Part shown: positions 16,802 through 25,961 of the stretch, piece after piece
Numbering within the stretch: position 1 is the stretch's first letter
How the letters are laid out: every line of letters starts with the position of its first letter
Origin: Bradyrhizobium sp. S69
Lineage (GTDB): Bacteria; Pseudomonadota; Alphaproteobacteria; Rhizobiales; Xanthobacteraceae
Assembly: GCF_009766005.1 (NCBI RefSeq)
Contig: NZ_LMUK01000060.1
Coordinates: 593,267 to 657,266, forward strand
Direction: 5' to 3'
DNA length: 64,000 nt
Program-made: the position numbers and the translations under genes
Notes under the pieces: model-generated
Seen by the model: the letters and a program-made list of their open reading frames with translations, nothing else
Databases searched by the model: none
Told to the model about the DNA's origin: nothing

Positions 16802-17755
16802 ATGAGCGAGGCCGTAGCTTCCGGGCCGAAATCCCAAGACAGACGGCCGTTGAGCCCGCCCCTGCTGCGCGAGCTATCGGCCCGGTCCAATTTTCAGGGG
16901 CTCGTTCGCGTGGTCAGCCATTACGGCGTCATCGCCGTTTTGGGCACGCTGGTCTGGATGGTGACCTCGCGATACGGCATCGGATGGGCGTTGCCGCTGA
17001 TCGCCGTGCAAGGCTATTTCGTGGCGTTCCTGTTCATGGCCGTACACGAGACGGCCCACAAGACAGCCTTTCAGAGCAGAGCGCTCAACCTTGCCGCCGG
17101 CCATCTGTCGTCGTTCGCGATCGCCCTGCCCTATGAGTATTACTGCCTGTTCCACTGGGACCACCATCGCCATACGCAGGACCCCGACAGGGATCCGGAA
17201 TTGCTGGTGGGGCCGGTCCCGGCCTCGGACACCCATCTGGCGCTCGCCTATAGCGGTCTCCTGCAGGTCGCGATCCGCGTGCGATTGATGTTTCGCCATG
17301 CCTTGACCGGCAACGTCTCCGTGCCCTGGGTTCCCGAGCACAAGCGTCGCATCGTCGTGACCGAGGCGCGCGTCTACGTGGCAGCCTATGCGCTGCTGCT
17401 GCTCGCCTCATTGGCGCTCCACAGCGCGATCCTGCTCTGGATATGGATTATCCCGCTGCTGTTCGGCCAGATGATCCTGAGACCCTACCTCTATGCCGAA
17501 CACACCGGATGCGAACGCACGCGCAGCGCTTTCCAAAACACCCGCACCACCATCACGGCGCGGTTCGTCAAATGGTTTGCGTGGAACATGCCGTATCACG
17601 TCGAGCACCACGCCTACCCCTCCGTCCCGTTCCATGCGCTGCCGAAGCTGAACCGGATTGTCGCGGACGAGATCGTGTTTCTCGGCCACGGCTACCGCGC
17701 TGTGACACGGGAGACCTGGGCCTGGTTCCGGCAAACGCGGCGTCTTGCCAAATGA
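16802..17755 (+). CDS. Membrane fatty-acid desaturase
   Basis: 317 residues, integral membrane di-iron enzyme. The three histidine boxes are HETAH (82-86), HWDHHRH (118-124) and HVEHH (266-270). Several membrane segments lie between. It introduces a double bond into acyl chains or acts as a related hydroxylase; the boxes do not fix the substrate. A TGTAC-type operator lies in its promoter and a convergent TetR gene lies 35 bp downstream, an arrangement like DesT/FadR-style control of unsaturated lipid synthesis. It appears inserted into the otherwise conserved recO-era order. Confidence 0.9.
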   Translation: MSEAVASGPKSQDRRPLSPPLLRELSARSNFQGLVRVVSHYGVIAVLGTLVWMVTSRYGIGWALPLIAVQGYFVAFLFMAVHETAHKTAFQSRALNLAAGHLSSFAIALPYEYYCLFHWDHHRHTQDPDRDPELLVGPVPASDTHLALAYSGLLQVAIRVRLMFRHALTGNVSVPWVPEHKRRIVVTEARVYVAAYALLLLASLALHSAILLWIWIIPLLFGQMILRPYLYAEHTGCERTRSAFQNTRTTITARFVKWFAWNMPYHVEHHAYPSVPFHALPKLNRIVADEIVFLGHGYRAVTRETWAWFRQTRRLAK

Positions 17756-17790
17756 TCTCGCCAAGTGATCCGCAGCGTGCGGTACCTTGA

Positions 17791-18411
17791 CTAGCGCCCG
17801 CTATCGGATTCCGGTCTCAGCAGGCTGTCGACGAGATTGCGCGCGTAGGCCGGCGAGAGCGGCTTGATCCCGAAGACGTAGCGGTAGAACAGATTGCCAT
17901 AGATGGCGTCATACAGGTTCTCCGGCGCTCCAACCGCGCCGATGCTGCCATCCTCTTGTCCCCCCGCGATGATCTCGACGGTGGCTGACCTTCGAAAGTT
18001 GAGATAGCGCTCGTAGAACATCTCCGCCGATCCGGTCTTCGAGATGCATTCGGAGATCACCGCGAGTTGCACCTTGCCGAACTCGCCGAGCAGCGCTTCC
18101 GTATAGGCTGCGGCGTGACGTCTGACGCGCGCCACCGGGTCGCCGGTGCCCGAGAGCGGCAGCACCACGGATGCCTGGTTCAGGAACGCGTCGATCAGCA
18201 GCGCCTCTCTCGACGGCCACCATTTGTAGATAGTCATCTTTGAAACATTGCAATGACGCGCCACCGCCTCGATGCTGGTGGCCGCCAGACCCGTGGTCGC
18301 CATCAGCGTGTAGGCGCTTTGCAGAATGGCGTTCGTCGCCTCCGCGGAGCGGGGTCGACCACGGCGGCCCGCTGCCGTGGCACTCACCGGTCCGGTCCTG
18401 CTCTTCGCCAT
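17791..18411 (-). CDS. TetR-family transcriptional repressor
   Basis: About 206 residues. The N-terminal HTH is clear: ATNAILQSAYTLMATTGLAA, ARHCNVSKMTIYKWW. The rest is the helical ligand-binding domain with a TetR_C-type pattern (RVRRHAAAYTEALLGEFGKV). ATG 18411 (MAKSRTG) is preferred to the ATG at 18426. It converges on the desaturase and probably binds the dyad at 16757-16784, sensing an acyl-CoA or similar ligand. The regulatory link is inferred from position. Confidence 0.88.
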   Translation of the reverse strand: MAKSRTGPVSATAAGRRGRPRSAEATNAILQSAYTLMATTGLAATSIEAVARHCNVSKMTIYKWWPSREALLIDAFLNQASVVLPLSGTGDPVARVRRHAAAYTEALLGEFGKVQLAVISECISKTGSAEMFYERYLNFRRSATVEIIAGGQEDGSIGAVGAPENLYDAIYGNLFYRYVFGIKPLSPAYARNLVDSLLRPESDSGR

Positions 18412-18447
18412 AACCCGACCTTTCACTCGCCCCTCGCGCTTGTCAGA

Positions 18448-18843
18448 TCACCCGTTGAACCAGCCCTTCGCGTCGCCGGTAAAGGAGAAATACAGCCCGC
18501 CCACCGTCAATGCGCAGGACACGGTTTCGATCGCGCTATCGAGCAGCATGCCGACGTCGCCGATAGTCTCCAGCAGCGAATAGACCGATAATATCAGCGC
18601 GGCGAGCAGCACCCAGCGCGGCCAGCTCTTGCGCCGTTGCGCCGCCAGCCAGACGAAATACACCAGCAACAGGATCATGCCGGCCGCCATCACGGTCGCG
18701 GTCGTAATCATCTGTTCCGTCATCTCCGCGCTCGGCGTGCGATCTTGGAACGCGACCGACAGCGCATCGAGTGTCAGTGACAAATACAACAGCGCCTCAA
18801 ACCAAACCACGTTCCTGGGTACGTTCATTCGCGGTGCATTCAT
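18448..18843 (-). CDS. Four-helix membrane protein, unknown
   Basis: 131 residues with four hydrophobic segments (about 13-31, 45-68, 76-94, 99-122). A basic loop QRRKSWPRW follows the second. It has no signature that I recognise. It lies between era and the TetR gene on the same strand as both, 36 bp from the TetR start, so it may belong to the desaturase/TetR insert and share a transcript with the repressor gene. Confidence 0.62.
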   Translation of the reverse strand: MNAPRMNVPRNVVWFEALLYLSLTLDALSVAFQDRTPSAEMTEQMITTATVMAAGMILLLVYFVWLAAQRRKSWPRWVLLAALILSVYSLLETIGDVGMLLDSAIETVSCALTVGGLYFSFTGDAKGWFNG

Positions 18844-18882
18844 TTCAGGTCGTTTTTGCCAGGTGGCAGTTGGGGACGCCGG

Positions 18883-19815
18883 TTATTCCTTCGGAAAATC
18901 CAGGCCCATTTCGCGGTAACGGTCGGGATCCTCGCTCCAGTTTTCGCGCACCTTCACGAACAAAAACAGGTGCACGGGCACACCCACGATCTCGGTGAGC
19001 TCTTTTCGCGAATCCGCGCCGATCGACTTGATGGTCGCGCCGCCCTTGCCGAGCACGATCTTGCGCTGGCTTTCGCGCTCGACAAAGATCGTCTGCTCGA
19101 TGCGGACCGACTTGTCCTTGCGCTCGGTCCAGCTGTCGGTCTCGACCGTGGACTGGTACGGCAATTCCTGATGCAGCTGCCGGAAGATCTTTTCCCGGGT
19201 GATCTCGGCCGCCAGATGCCGCAGCGGCGCATCCGACATCTGGTCCTCGGGATAATGAAACGGCCCCGGCGGCACCATCGCGGCGAGCGTGGCGCGCAAA
19301 TCATCGACGCCGTCGCCGGACAGCGCCGAGATCATGAAGGTCTGCTGGAACGGCAGACGGTCGTTGGCGGCCTTGGCCAGCGCCAGCAGCTTTTCGCGCG
19401 GCACCAGATCGATCTTGTTGAGCACCAGGATCTTGTCGTGCTTGACCGTCGCAAGCTTGTTCAGGATCGCATCGGCTTCCTCGTCGATGCCCGATTTGGC
19501 ATCGAGCAGCACGCAGACCAGATCGGCGTCATGCGCCCCGCTCCAGGCCGTCGACACCATGGCGCGATCGAGCCTTCGTTTGGGCAGGAATATCCCGGGC
19601 GTATCGACCAGAATGATCTGCGCGTTGTTTTCGATCACGATGCCGCGGATCAGCGCGCGCGTGGTCTGCACCTTGCGCGAAACGATCGTGACCTTGGAGC
19701 CAACCAGCGCGTTGACCAGCGTCGACTTGCCGACATTGGGGGCGCCGATCAGCGCGACAAAGCCGCAGCGCGTCGCAGCCGCCGGTGCGCCCGTGTCGGG
19801 AGTTTCATCCGTCAT
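18883..19815 (-). CDS. era: GTPase Era
   Basis: 310 residues. All GTPase motifs are present: GAPNVGKST (G1), KVQTTR (G2), VDTPG (G3) and LNKIDLV (G4). A C-terminal KH domain follows (IEQTIFVERESQRKIVLGKG). Era binds the 3' end of 16S rRNA during 30S assembly. The start MTDETPDTG at 19815 overlaps the end of rnc by 11 bases; MNVKAL at 19845 is an alternative. It belongs to the lepB-rnc-era unit. Confidence 0.95.
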   Translation of the reverse strand: MTDETPDTGAPAAATRCGFVALIGAPNVGKSTLVNALVGSKVTIVSRKVQTTRALIRGIVIENNAQIILVDTPGIFLPKRRLDRAMVSTAWSGAHDADLVCVLLDAKSGIDEEADAILNKLATVKHDKILVLNKIDLVPREKLLALAKAANDRLPFQQTFMISALSGDGVDDLRATLAAMVPPGPFHYPEDQMSDAPLRHLAAEITREKIFRQLHQELPYQSTVETDSWTERKDKSVRIEQTIFVERESQRKIVLGKGGATIKSIGADSRKELTEIVGVPVHLFLFVKVRENWSEDPDRYREMGLDFPKE

Positions 19816-20623
19816 TGCTACCGCCACCAACGCCTTCACGTTCAATCATTACGGATGCCGCGACCTTCTCGGCCGCGCGCTTGCTGCCGCCAACACCTTC
19901 GGCAGGGTCGAGTCCCGGCAAATCAACGGCGACGCGGAACTGCGGGTCGTGATGCGGCCCGGTGCGCTCGACCTCGCGATAAACCGGCGTCGGCAGACCC
20001 TTGCCCTGGGCCCATTCCTGCAGCACGGTCTTGGGATCGCGCAACGGCCGCCGCGGCTTGCGCATCCGCTCGATCCAGTTGCGCTCGACGAATTGCGCCG
20101 CGGCGCTATGGCCGCCGTCGAGATAGATCGCCCCGATCACCGCTTCGCAGATGTCGCCGAGCACGGATTTGCGCAAGCGAGCGCCCGCGCCGGCGCCAAC
20201 CGCACCAAGCTTGATGTCATCGAGCAGTGCCAGCGACTTCGCGACGTCGGCGCAGCTCTCCTTGCGCACGAGATCGGCCAGGCGTTTCGACAATTCGCCT
20301 TCGTCGGCCTTTGGATAGGCGCGGTACAGCATGTCCGAGACGATCAGTCCAAGCACGTGATCGCCGAGAAACTCCAGGCGTTGGTAGCTGTCGGCGCGAT
20401 GACGGGTAGCCGGCTTCAGCGCCGAGACATGCGTAAACGCGGTAGCCAGCAGCGCCGCGTCGGCGAACTTGTGGCCGATCCGCGCCTCAAGCGCGGCTTG
20501 CGCAGCCTTGGCGCTGACCTTGCTGCGCTTTTTCTTTGCAGCCGGCTCGCCCCCAGCGTCAGGCTGAGCGGATGCCTCGCCCGGCTGCGAGGGGGTCTGG
20601 ATGTCCTGTGCGTCGTCGTTCAT
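19805..20623 (-). CDS. rnc: Ribonuclease III
   Basis: 272 residues. The RNase III signature is RLEFLGDHVLGL (usual Ser replaced by His), with the second catalytic region DICEAVIGAIYLDGG. A dsRNA-binding domain follows (PKTVLQEWAQGKGLPTPVY). A lysine-rich leader of about 40 residues (PAAKKKRSKVSAKAAQAA) precedes the catalytic domain. Its ATG overlaps the lepB stop as ATGA. A much longer upstream frame overlaps lepB and is rejected. It processes rRNA precursors and other double-stranded RNA. Confidence 0.95.
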   Translation of the reverse strand: MNDDAQDIQTPSQPGEASAQPDAGGEPAAKKKRSKVSAKAAQAALEARIGHKFADAALLATAFTHVSALKPATRHRADSYQRLEFLGDHVLGLIVSDMLYRAYPKADEGELSKRLADLVRKESCADVAKSLALLDDIKLGAVGAGAGARLRKSVLGDICEAVIGAIYLDGGHSAAAQFVERNWIERMRKPRRPLRDPKTVLQEWAQGKGLPTPVYREVERTGPHHDPQFRVAVDLPGLDPAEGVGGSKRAAEKVAASVMIEREGVGGGSNDG

Positions 20624-21381
20624 CGCACAATGGAGAATATGCGATTCCAGCGCACCGCGGTTGGCCAGCGCCAGAACATCCAGGCTTGTTCGCCCTCGGC
20701 AATGGAGAAGAAAATCATCTGGGCGCGGCCGATCAGATTCTCGAAAGGCACATAACCCACCGCCGACAGCACGCGGCTGTCGGTCGAATTGTCCCGGTTG
20801 TCGCCCATCATGAAGAAATTGCCCGGCGGCACGGTGTAGACGTTGGTGTTGTCGTAAAAGCCGTTGTCGACGCAATCCAGCGAGTCATAGGTGACGCCGT
20901 TCGGCAGCGTTTCCTTCCAGCGCTTCACCCGCGCGGTGGCGTCGGATGAACCACAGGGGTCCTCGCCGATGAAATCGCTCAGCCGCTCGCGCACCACCGG
21001 CTTCTCGTTGATGTAGAGCAGGCCTTCCTTCATCTGGATGCGGTCGCCGGGCAAGCCGATCACACGCTTGATGTAGTCGGTGGAATCGTCCTTCGGCAGA
21101 CGGAACACCACGACGTCGCCGCGATTCGGCTCAGAACCGAAAACACGTCCCGAAAACAGCGGCGGCGACAGCGGGATCGAATAGTGGCTGTAGCCGTAGG
21201 AATATTTCGAGACGAACAGATAGTCGCCGACCAACAGCGTCGCCTTCATCGATCCCGAGGGAATGTTGAAGGGCTGGAACAGGAAAGTGCGGATCACCAG
21301 GGCGATCAGAAGCGCATGAATGACGACACGGATGGTTTCGCCCAAGCCGCTTTCAGATTTTGTTCCGGATGTCACGCTCAT
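20620..21381 (-). CDS. lepB: Signal peptidase I
   Basis: 253 residues. An N-terminal membrane helix (about 17-35) leads into the catalytic serine, Ser44 in IPSGSMKATL, and the general base Lys105 in YIKRVIGLPGDRIQ. The C-terminal signature GDNRDNSTDSRVLSAVGYVP is present. It removes signal peptides of exported proteins on the periplasmic face. Start MSVTSGTKSE at 21381; a longer frame to 21462 has no support. It is coupled to rnc by ATGA. Confidence 0.95.
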   Translation of the reverse strand: MSVTSGTKSESGLGETIRVVIHALLIALVIRTFLFQPFNIPSGSMKATLLVGDYLFVSKYSYGYSHYSIPLSPPLFSGRVFGSEPNRGDVVVFRLPKDDSTDYIKRVIGLPGDRIQMKEGLLYINEKPVVRERLSDFIGEDPCGSSDATARVKRWKETLPNGVTYDSLDCVDNGFYDNTNVYTVPPGNFFMMGDNRDNSTDSRVLSAVGYVPFENLIGRAQMIFFSIAEGEQAWMFWRWPTAVRWNRIFSIVR

Positions 21382-21650
21382 CGTTTTCCCGATTTCCGTC
21401 GCGTCTACCGCACGGTGGCAGAACATGTTCCTCACGCGAACAGCAAGCCCGTTTCGCGTCAAGGAGATGATCGATTCTGATGTGAAAGCGAATCCCGGCG
21501 CAAACCCGAATTCGCCCTGTTTCCCCGCGGCGTTTTAGACGGTTGTTCGCAGCCGCGCAATCAATGGCACCATCAAAACTTGCTAATCCATTGATTAGTC
21601 GAATATTTTTAGTTTTAGCCTTGGTGTTGGCAGCGTCCCCGCCGGCTGCT

Positions 21651-22070
21651 TCAGGAAGTGGCCTTGGGGACCGCCGAAATTATGACGAACGCCTGCGCCA
21701 GCGGCCAGTCGTCGGTGATGGTAAGGTCGATTCGCGCCTCATGGCCCGGCGGCGTCAGCGCCCCGAGCCGGGCCAGCGCCCCCCCGGTCAACAGCATGCT
21801 CGGCCGGCCGCCCGGCAGGTTGACCACCCCCATGTCCCGCCACCAGACCCCGAGCCGGATTCCGGTGCCCAGCGCCTTGGAGCAGGCTTCCTTGGCGGCA
21901 AACCGCTTGGCATAGGTCGCCACCACCATTTTCTGGTTTTTCGACCGCCGTTCGGCCTTGGCGCGCTCGGCATCGGTGAAGATTCGGTCGAGGAACCGAT
22001 CGCCATGACGTTCGATCACCTTGGCGACGCGGGTGATGTCGATCAGGTCAGAACCGATGCCGATAATCAT
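21651..22070 (-). CDS. acpS: Holo-[acyl-carrier-protein] synthase
   Basis: 139 residues. MIIGIGSDLIDITRV carries the metal-binding Asp8, and RFAAKEACSKALGTG carries the second motif with the catalytic Glu. It transfers phosphopantetheine from CoA to acyl carrier protein. The start overlaps the pdxJ stop as ATGA. The 269 bp between acpS and lepB (21382-21650) contain no gene. Confidence 0.95.
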   Translation of the reverse strand: MIIGIGSDLIDITRVAKVIERHGDRFLDRIFTDAERAKAERRSKNQKMVVATYAKRFAAKEACSKALGTGIRLGVWWRDMGVVNLPGGRPSMLLTGGALARLGALTPPGHEARIDLTITDDWPLAQAFVIISAVPKATS

Positions 22071-22831
22071 GCCCGGCTCACGGCCTGGCGGCCGCGATCC
22101 ATCGCGGCGCGCATCGCGCGGACGGTTTCACCGAGGCCGACGAACAGCGCCTCGCCCAGCATGAAGTAGCCGATATTCAATTCGGCGATCTCGGGCAGGC
22201 CAGCGATCGTCTCCGCCGTCTGGTAATCGAGGCCGTGCCCGGCGTGAACCTCCAGCCCCGCGGAGCGGGCGAGCGCCGCTCCCTTGACGATGCGCTGCCA
22301 TTCGGCTTCCGCTTTCGCGGCATCGCCGTCCACCACGGCATCGCACCAGGCGCCGGTGTGAATTTCGATCACCGGCGCGCGCAGTTCTGCCGCCATCTCG
22401 ATCTGACGCGGGTCGGCGGCAATGAACAGCGACACCCGGATCCCGGCGTCGTTCAATTGCGCGATGAAGGGTTTGAGCGCGTTGTGCTGGCCGATCACGT
22501 CGAGACCGCCCTCGGTGGTCAGTTCTTCCCGCCGCTCCGGCACCAGGCACACCGCGTGAGGTTTGGTCGCGAGCGAAATCCGCAGCATGTCCGCGGTCGC
22601 CGCCATCTCGAAATTCAGCGGCTTTGAAATCCCGGCTTTCAGCCGCGCCATGTCGTCGTCGCGGATGTGGCGCCGGTCCTCGCGCAGATGCGCGGTAATG
22701 CCGTCGGCACCAGCCTCGATCGCAACCTGGGCGGCGCGCAGCGGATCCGGCCGCTCGCCTCCCCTCGCGTTGCGCAAGGTGGCGACGTGATCGACATTGA
22801 CGCCGAGACGCAGGGGGGGAAGTTTGAGCAT
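22067..22831 (-). CDS. pdxJ: Pyridoxine 5'-phosphate synthase
   Basis: 254 residues, starting MLKLPPLRLGVNVDHVATLR. The barrel motifs NVDHVATLRNARGGE, DGITAHLREDRRHI and EVHAGHGLDYQTA are characteristic. It condenses 1-deoxyxylulose 5-phosphate with 3-amino-2-oxopropyl phosphate in vitamin B6 synthesis. ATG 22831 is chosen because the in-frame extension to 22882 would be encoded by the intergenic palindrome. The stop overlaps acpS (ATGA). Confidence 0.95.
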   Translation of the reverse strand: MLKLPPLRLGVNVDHVATLRNARGGERPDPLRAAQVAIEAGADGITAHLREDRRHIRDDDMARLKAGISKPLNFEMAATADMLRISLATKPHAVCLVPERREELTTEGGLDVIGQHNALKPFIAQLNDAGIRVSLFIAADPRQIEMAAELRAPVIEIHTGAWCDAVVDGDAAKAEAEWQRIVKGAALARSAGLEVHAGHGLDYQTAETIAGLPEIAELNIGYFMLGEALFVGLGETVRAMRAAMDRGRQAVSRA

Positions 22832-22852
22832 GACGAACTCGCTAACCCGATT

Positions 22853-22925
22853 GTCATGCGCGGGCTCGACCCGCGCATCCATCTACTTGAGAAAGATGGA
22901 TTGCCGGGTCAAGCCCGGCAATGAC
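22853..22925. repeat. Intergenic palindrome, family A, diverged copy
   Basis: GTCATGCGCGGGCTCGACCC at one end and GGGTCAAGCCCGGCAATGAC at the other form imperfect inverted arms around ATCCATCT/AGATGGAT. It is the same architecture as 4572-4661. It lies between rsh and pdxJ, and could separate or process their mRNAs. Confidence 0.85.
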
Positions 22926-22933
22926 GAAAAAAG

Positions 22934-25252
22934 CTACCCATTGACGCGTTCGACCCGTGCGACGACGGCCTTGGCGCGCAACTGGGCGATGATAGCGCTG
23001 AGATGCTTGAGGTCATAGACCTCGAGATCAATGGTGAGTTCGGTGAAATCCGGCGAGCGCCTCGACATGCTGATGTTGTCGATATTGCCGTCGTGCTCGG
23101 CGATCACGGTGGCGACCTGGGCAAGGCTTCCGGGTTCGTTGACGTTGTCCACCATGATCCGCGCCGGAAAGCGCTGCGGCGTCGTATCGTCGACATCCCA
23201 GCGCACGTCGAGCCAGCGCTCCGGCTCCTCCTCGAAATCCCGCAGCGCCGGCGACTGGATCGGATAGATCGTGATGCCCTCGCCCGGCGAGACGATCCCG
23301 ACGATCCGGTCGCCCGGCACGGCGCCGCCGTTCGGCGCGAACTTGATCGGCAAATCCGAATTGATGCCTCGGATCGGAATAGCGGACGGGCTGCGCGCGG
23401 GATCGGACGGCGATTTCAGCTTCAGCTTGTCGGCAAGGCTCTTTTTGGCGCCGAACCGCCCGATGCGCTCTTCCTTGTAGTCCGGATACATCGCCCGGGC
23501 GACGTCGGAGGCCTTCAACTCGCCGCGTCCCACCGAGGCCATCACGTCGTCGATCGAGGCCCGCGCCAGCCGCGGCAGCGCCCCCTTCAGCTTGTCGTCG
23601 GCGTATTCGATCTTGGCGCGCACGAACAGACGTTCCACGATGCGGCGGCCGAGGCCGGCATATTGATCGCGCACGGCGGTGCGGGTCGCGCGCCGGATCG
23701 CCGCCCGTGCCTTGCCGGTCACCGCGAGCGCTTCCCACGCCGACGGCGGTGCTGCCTGCGCCTTCGAGGTGAGCACTTCCACCTCGTCGCCGTTTTGCAG
23801 TTCGGACGACAATGGCGCGAACTTGCCGTTGATCTTGCAGCCGACCGCGCTGTTGCCGACATCGGTATGCACGGCATAGGCAAAATCGATCACATTGGCC
23901 TGGCGCGGCAGCGCGATCAGTTTTCCCTTCGGGGTGAAGCAGAACACCTGGTCGTGAAACAGCTCGAGCTTGGTGTGTTCGAGAAACTCTTCCGGATTGG
24001 CACTTTCGGACAGGATCCCGATGGTACGACGCAACCAGGCGAAGGCATTGGATTCTCGCTTGAGCAGTTCGGTCGGCGAGCCCACGCCATCCTTGTAGAA
24101 GGCATGCGCGGCGATGCCGAGCTCCGCGATCTGGTCCATCTCCTCGGTTCGGATCTGCAGCTCGACGCGCTGATTGCCAGGCCCGATCACCGTGGTGTGG
24201 ATCGAGCGGTAGTCGTTCTGCTTCGGTGTCGAGATGTAATCCTTGAACCGGCCGGGCACCACCGGCCAGGTCGTGTGCACGACGCCGAGTGCGCGATAGC
24301 AGGCCTCGACGGAATCCAGCACGACGCGGAATCCGAAGATGTCGGACAATTGCTCGAAGCCGACCGACTTGCGCTCCATCTTGGTCCAGATCGAAAACGG
24401 CTGCTTGCGCCGGCCATAGACATGCGCGGCCATGCCGTTCTTTTGCAGGTTCCGCGAGAGCTGGCTTTCGATTTCACCGATCAGATTGCGGTTACGTTCG
24501 GCAAGCGAATCCAGCCGCTGCATCACCACCGCGTGGGCTTCCGGATCGAGCATGCGGAACGACAGGTCCTCGAGCTCTTCCCGCATCTCCTGCATGCCCA
24601 TGCGGCCGGCGAGCGGCCCATAGATGTCGAGGGTTTCCTCGGCGATGCGACGGCGGGACGCGGGCGGCACAAATTCCAGCGTCCGCATATTGTGCAGGCG
24701 GTCGGCCAATTTGATCAGCAGCACGCGCACGTCGTCGGCGATCGCCAGCAGTAGCTTGCGCAGGTTTTCAGCCTGCTTGGCCTCACGCGAAACCAGCTCC
24801 AGCCGCTTCAGCTTGGTGAGGCCCTCGACCAGCGCACCGATTTCGTGCCCGAAGATCTGGTCGATTTCGGCGCGGGTGGCCTCGGTATCCTCGATGGTGT
24901 CGTGCAGCAGCGCCGCGACGATGGTGGCATCGTCCAGCTTGAGGTCGGTGAGGATCGCCGCCACTTCCAGCGGATGCGAAAAATAGGGATCGCCGGACGC
25001 CCGGGTCTGGGTGCCGTGCGCCTTCATGGCGTAGACATAGGCGCGGTTCAGCATGTCTTCGTTGGTGTCCGGGTTGTAAGACCGAACCCGCTCAACCAGA
25101 TCATATTGCCGCATCATGCGCGTGCGCGGCGACTTGGCCGCCTTGACCGAATCCTTGGCCGTCTCCTTGGCGGCCTCACGCAGGACAGGCGCCACGGCGA
25201 CCGAATCGTTCGCGGCCTGCATCTGCCGGGGGGTGCGACGCCAACTCACCAT
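22934..25252 (-). CDS. rsh: Bifunctional (p)ppGpp synthetase/hydrolase (RelA/SpoT homologue)
   Basis: About 772 residues. Order: an HD hydrolase domain (YFSHPLEVAAIL, ALLHDTIEDT, KLADRLHNMRTL), a synthetase domain (GRRKQPFSIWTKMERK, DYISTPKQNDYRSIHTT, ELQIRTEEMD), TGS (VFCFTPKGKLIALPRQANVI), a helical region and a C-terminal ACT domain (ARIMVDNVNEPGSLAQVATV). Both active sites look intact, so it should make and degrade the stringent-response alarmone. The start is uncertain: ATG 25252 is given, while many rhizobial Rsh proteins begin at MMRQYDLVERV (25114). Its gene follows rpoZ after a terminator. Confidence 0.94.
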   Translation of the reverse strand: MVSWRRTPRQMQAANDSVAVAPVLREAAKETAKDSVKAAKSPRTRMMRQYDLVERVRSYNPDTNEDMLNRAYVYAMKAHGTQTRASGDPYFSHPLEVAAILTDLKLDDATIVAALLHDTIEDTEATRAEIDQIFGHEIGALVEGLTKLKRLELVSREAKQAENLRKLLLAIADDVRVLLIKLADRLHNMRTLEFVPPASRRRIAEETLDIYGPLAGRMGMQEMREELEDLSFRMLDPEAHAVVMQRLDSLAERNRNLIGEIESQLSRNLQKNGMAAHVYGRRKQPFSIWTKMERKSVGFEQLSDIFGFRVVLDSVEACYRALGVVHTTWPVVPGRFKDYISTPKQNDYRSIHTTVIGPGNQRVELQIRTEEMDQIAELGIAAHAFYKDGVGSPTELLKRESNAFAWLRRTIGILSESANPEEFLEHTKLELFHDQVFCFTPKGKLIALPRQANVIDFAYAVHTDVGNSAVGCKINGKFAPLSSELQNGDEVEVLTSKAQAAPPSAWEALAVTGKARAAIRRATRTAVRDQYAGLGRRIVERLFVRAKIEYADDKLKGALPRLARASIDDVMASVGRGELKASDVARAMYPDYKEERIGRFGAKKSLADKLKLKSPSDPARSPSAIPIRGINSDLPIKFAPNGGAVPGDRIVGIVSPGEGITIYPIQSPALRDFEEEPERWLDVRWDVDDTTPQRFPARIMVDNVNEPGSLAQVATVIAEHDGNIDNISMSRRSPDFTELTIDLEVYDLKHLSAIIAQLRAKAVVARVERVNG

Positions 25253-25476
25253 CGAATCACTGCCTTCGTGCGGACCATCGGATGCGGCCCGCCTCACCGT
25301 ACAATCTAGTGCGTTTTCGAGCGACGCTGCATCTTAAGGTACGGCAAGGTGCGGCGGAAACGCTCGATTTTTCAAAACGGTGCGCAGTCTAACGCGAAAC
25401 CGGCGCCCCGCTGATCAATTCGAGGACAGCTCCGCGGAATCGCGCCTGCGCCCGAGAGAGACCCAAGGTAACCATA

Positions 25477-25524
25477 AAAACCCCAACAAAAGCAAAGGCC
25501 CAGGCGAATGCCTGGGCCTTTGGT
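25477..25524 (-). terminator. Rho-independent terminator after rpoZ
   Basis: A 12-bp stem (AAAGGCCCAGGC / GCCTGGGCCTTT, 25494-25522) is followed on the minus strand by a T-rich tract (GCTTTTGTTGGGGTTTTTAT). It lies 45 bp after the rpoZ stop and upstream of rsh, so rsh needs its own promoter in 25253-25476 or partial read-through. Nothing else is seen in 25253-25568. Confidence 0.85.
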
Positions 25525-25568
25525 GAACAAGATTGGTCCGGGACAGCCGGAGCCGCGAGATGGACGGC

Positions 25569-25961
25569 TTATTCGTCCTCTTCGGGCTGCTCTTCCGGCG
25601 GGGCGAGGCCTTCGAGACCCTTCAGCAGCTCTTCCTCGGTCATGCGTTCGACCGCGACTTCGGTGTCGTCGGCATCGACGCTGGCGCCCGCCGAACCGAT
25701 CAAAGGCACCGTATCGGGCTCGGGCTCATCGACTTCGACGAATTTCTGCAGCGAATGGACCAGTTCTTCGCGCAAATCCTCGGGCGATATCGTCGAATCC
25801 GCGATTTCTCGCAGCGATACAACCGGATTTTTATCGTTATCCCGATCGATCGTCAGCTGCGAGCCGGATGAGATCATGCGGGCGCGATGCGCCGCCAGCA
25901 AAACCAGGTCAAACCGGTTGTCGACCTTATCAATACAATCTTCCACGGTGACGCGCGCCAT
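25569..25961 (-). CDS. rpoZ: RNA polymerase omega subunit
   Basis: 130 residues. MARVTVEDCIDKVDNRFDLV is the standard omega N-terminus, with RARMISSGSQLTIDRDNDKN following. The acidic C-terminal tail (PPEEQPEEDE) makes it longer than the 91-residue E. coli protein, as usual in alphaproteobacteria. It assists assembly of the beta' subunit and, with Rsh nearby, fits the rpoZ-rsh pairing that is common in bacteria. Confidence 0.95.
   Translation of the reverse strand: MARVTVEDCIDKVDNRFDLVLLAAHRARMISSGSQLTIDRDNDKNPVVSLREIADSTISPEDLREELVHSLQKFVEVDEPEPDTVPLIGSAGASVDADDTEVAVERMTEEELLKGLEGLAPPEEQPEEDE

Noticed and set aside
18856..20214. 452-residue plus-strand frame opposite era and rnc
   Set aside because: Antisense frame caused by high GC; its minus-strand counterparts are clear Era and RNase III.
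22832..22882. N-terminal extension of PdxJ
   Set aside because: It is encoded by the palindromic repeat and does not resemble PdxJ; the canonical start is ATG 22831.
23003..24754. 583-residue plus-strand frame opposite rsh
   Set aside because: Antisense shadow; low-complexity Arg/Gly/His composition and no family motif.
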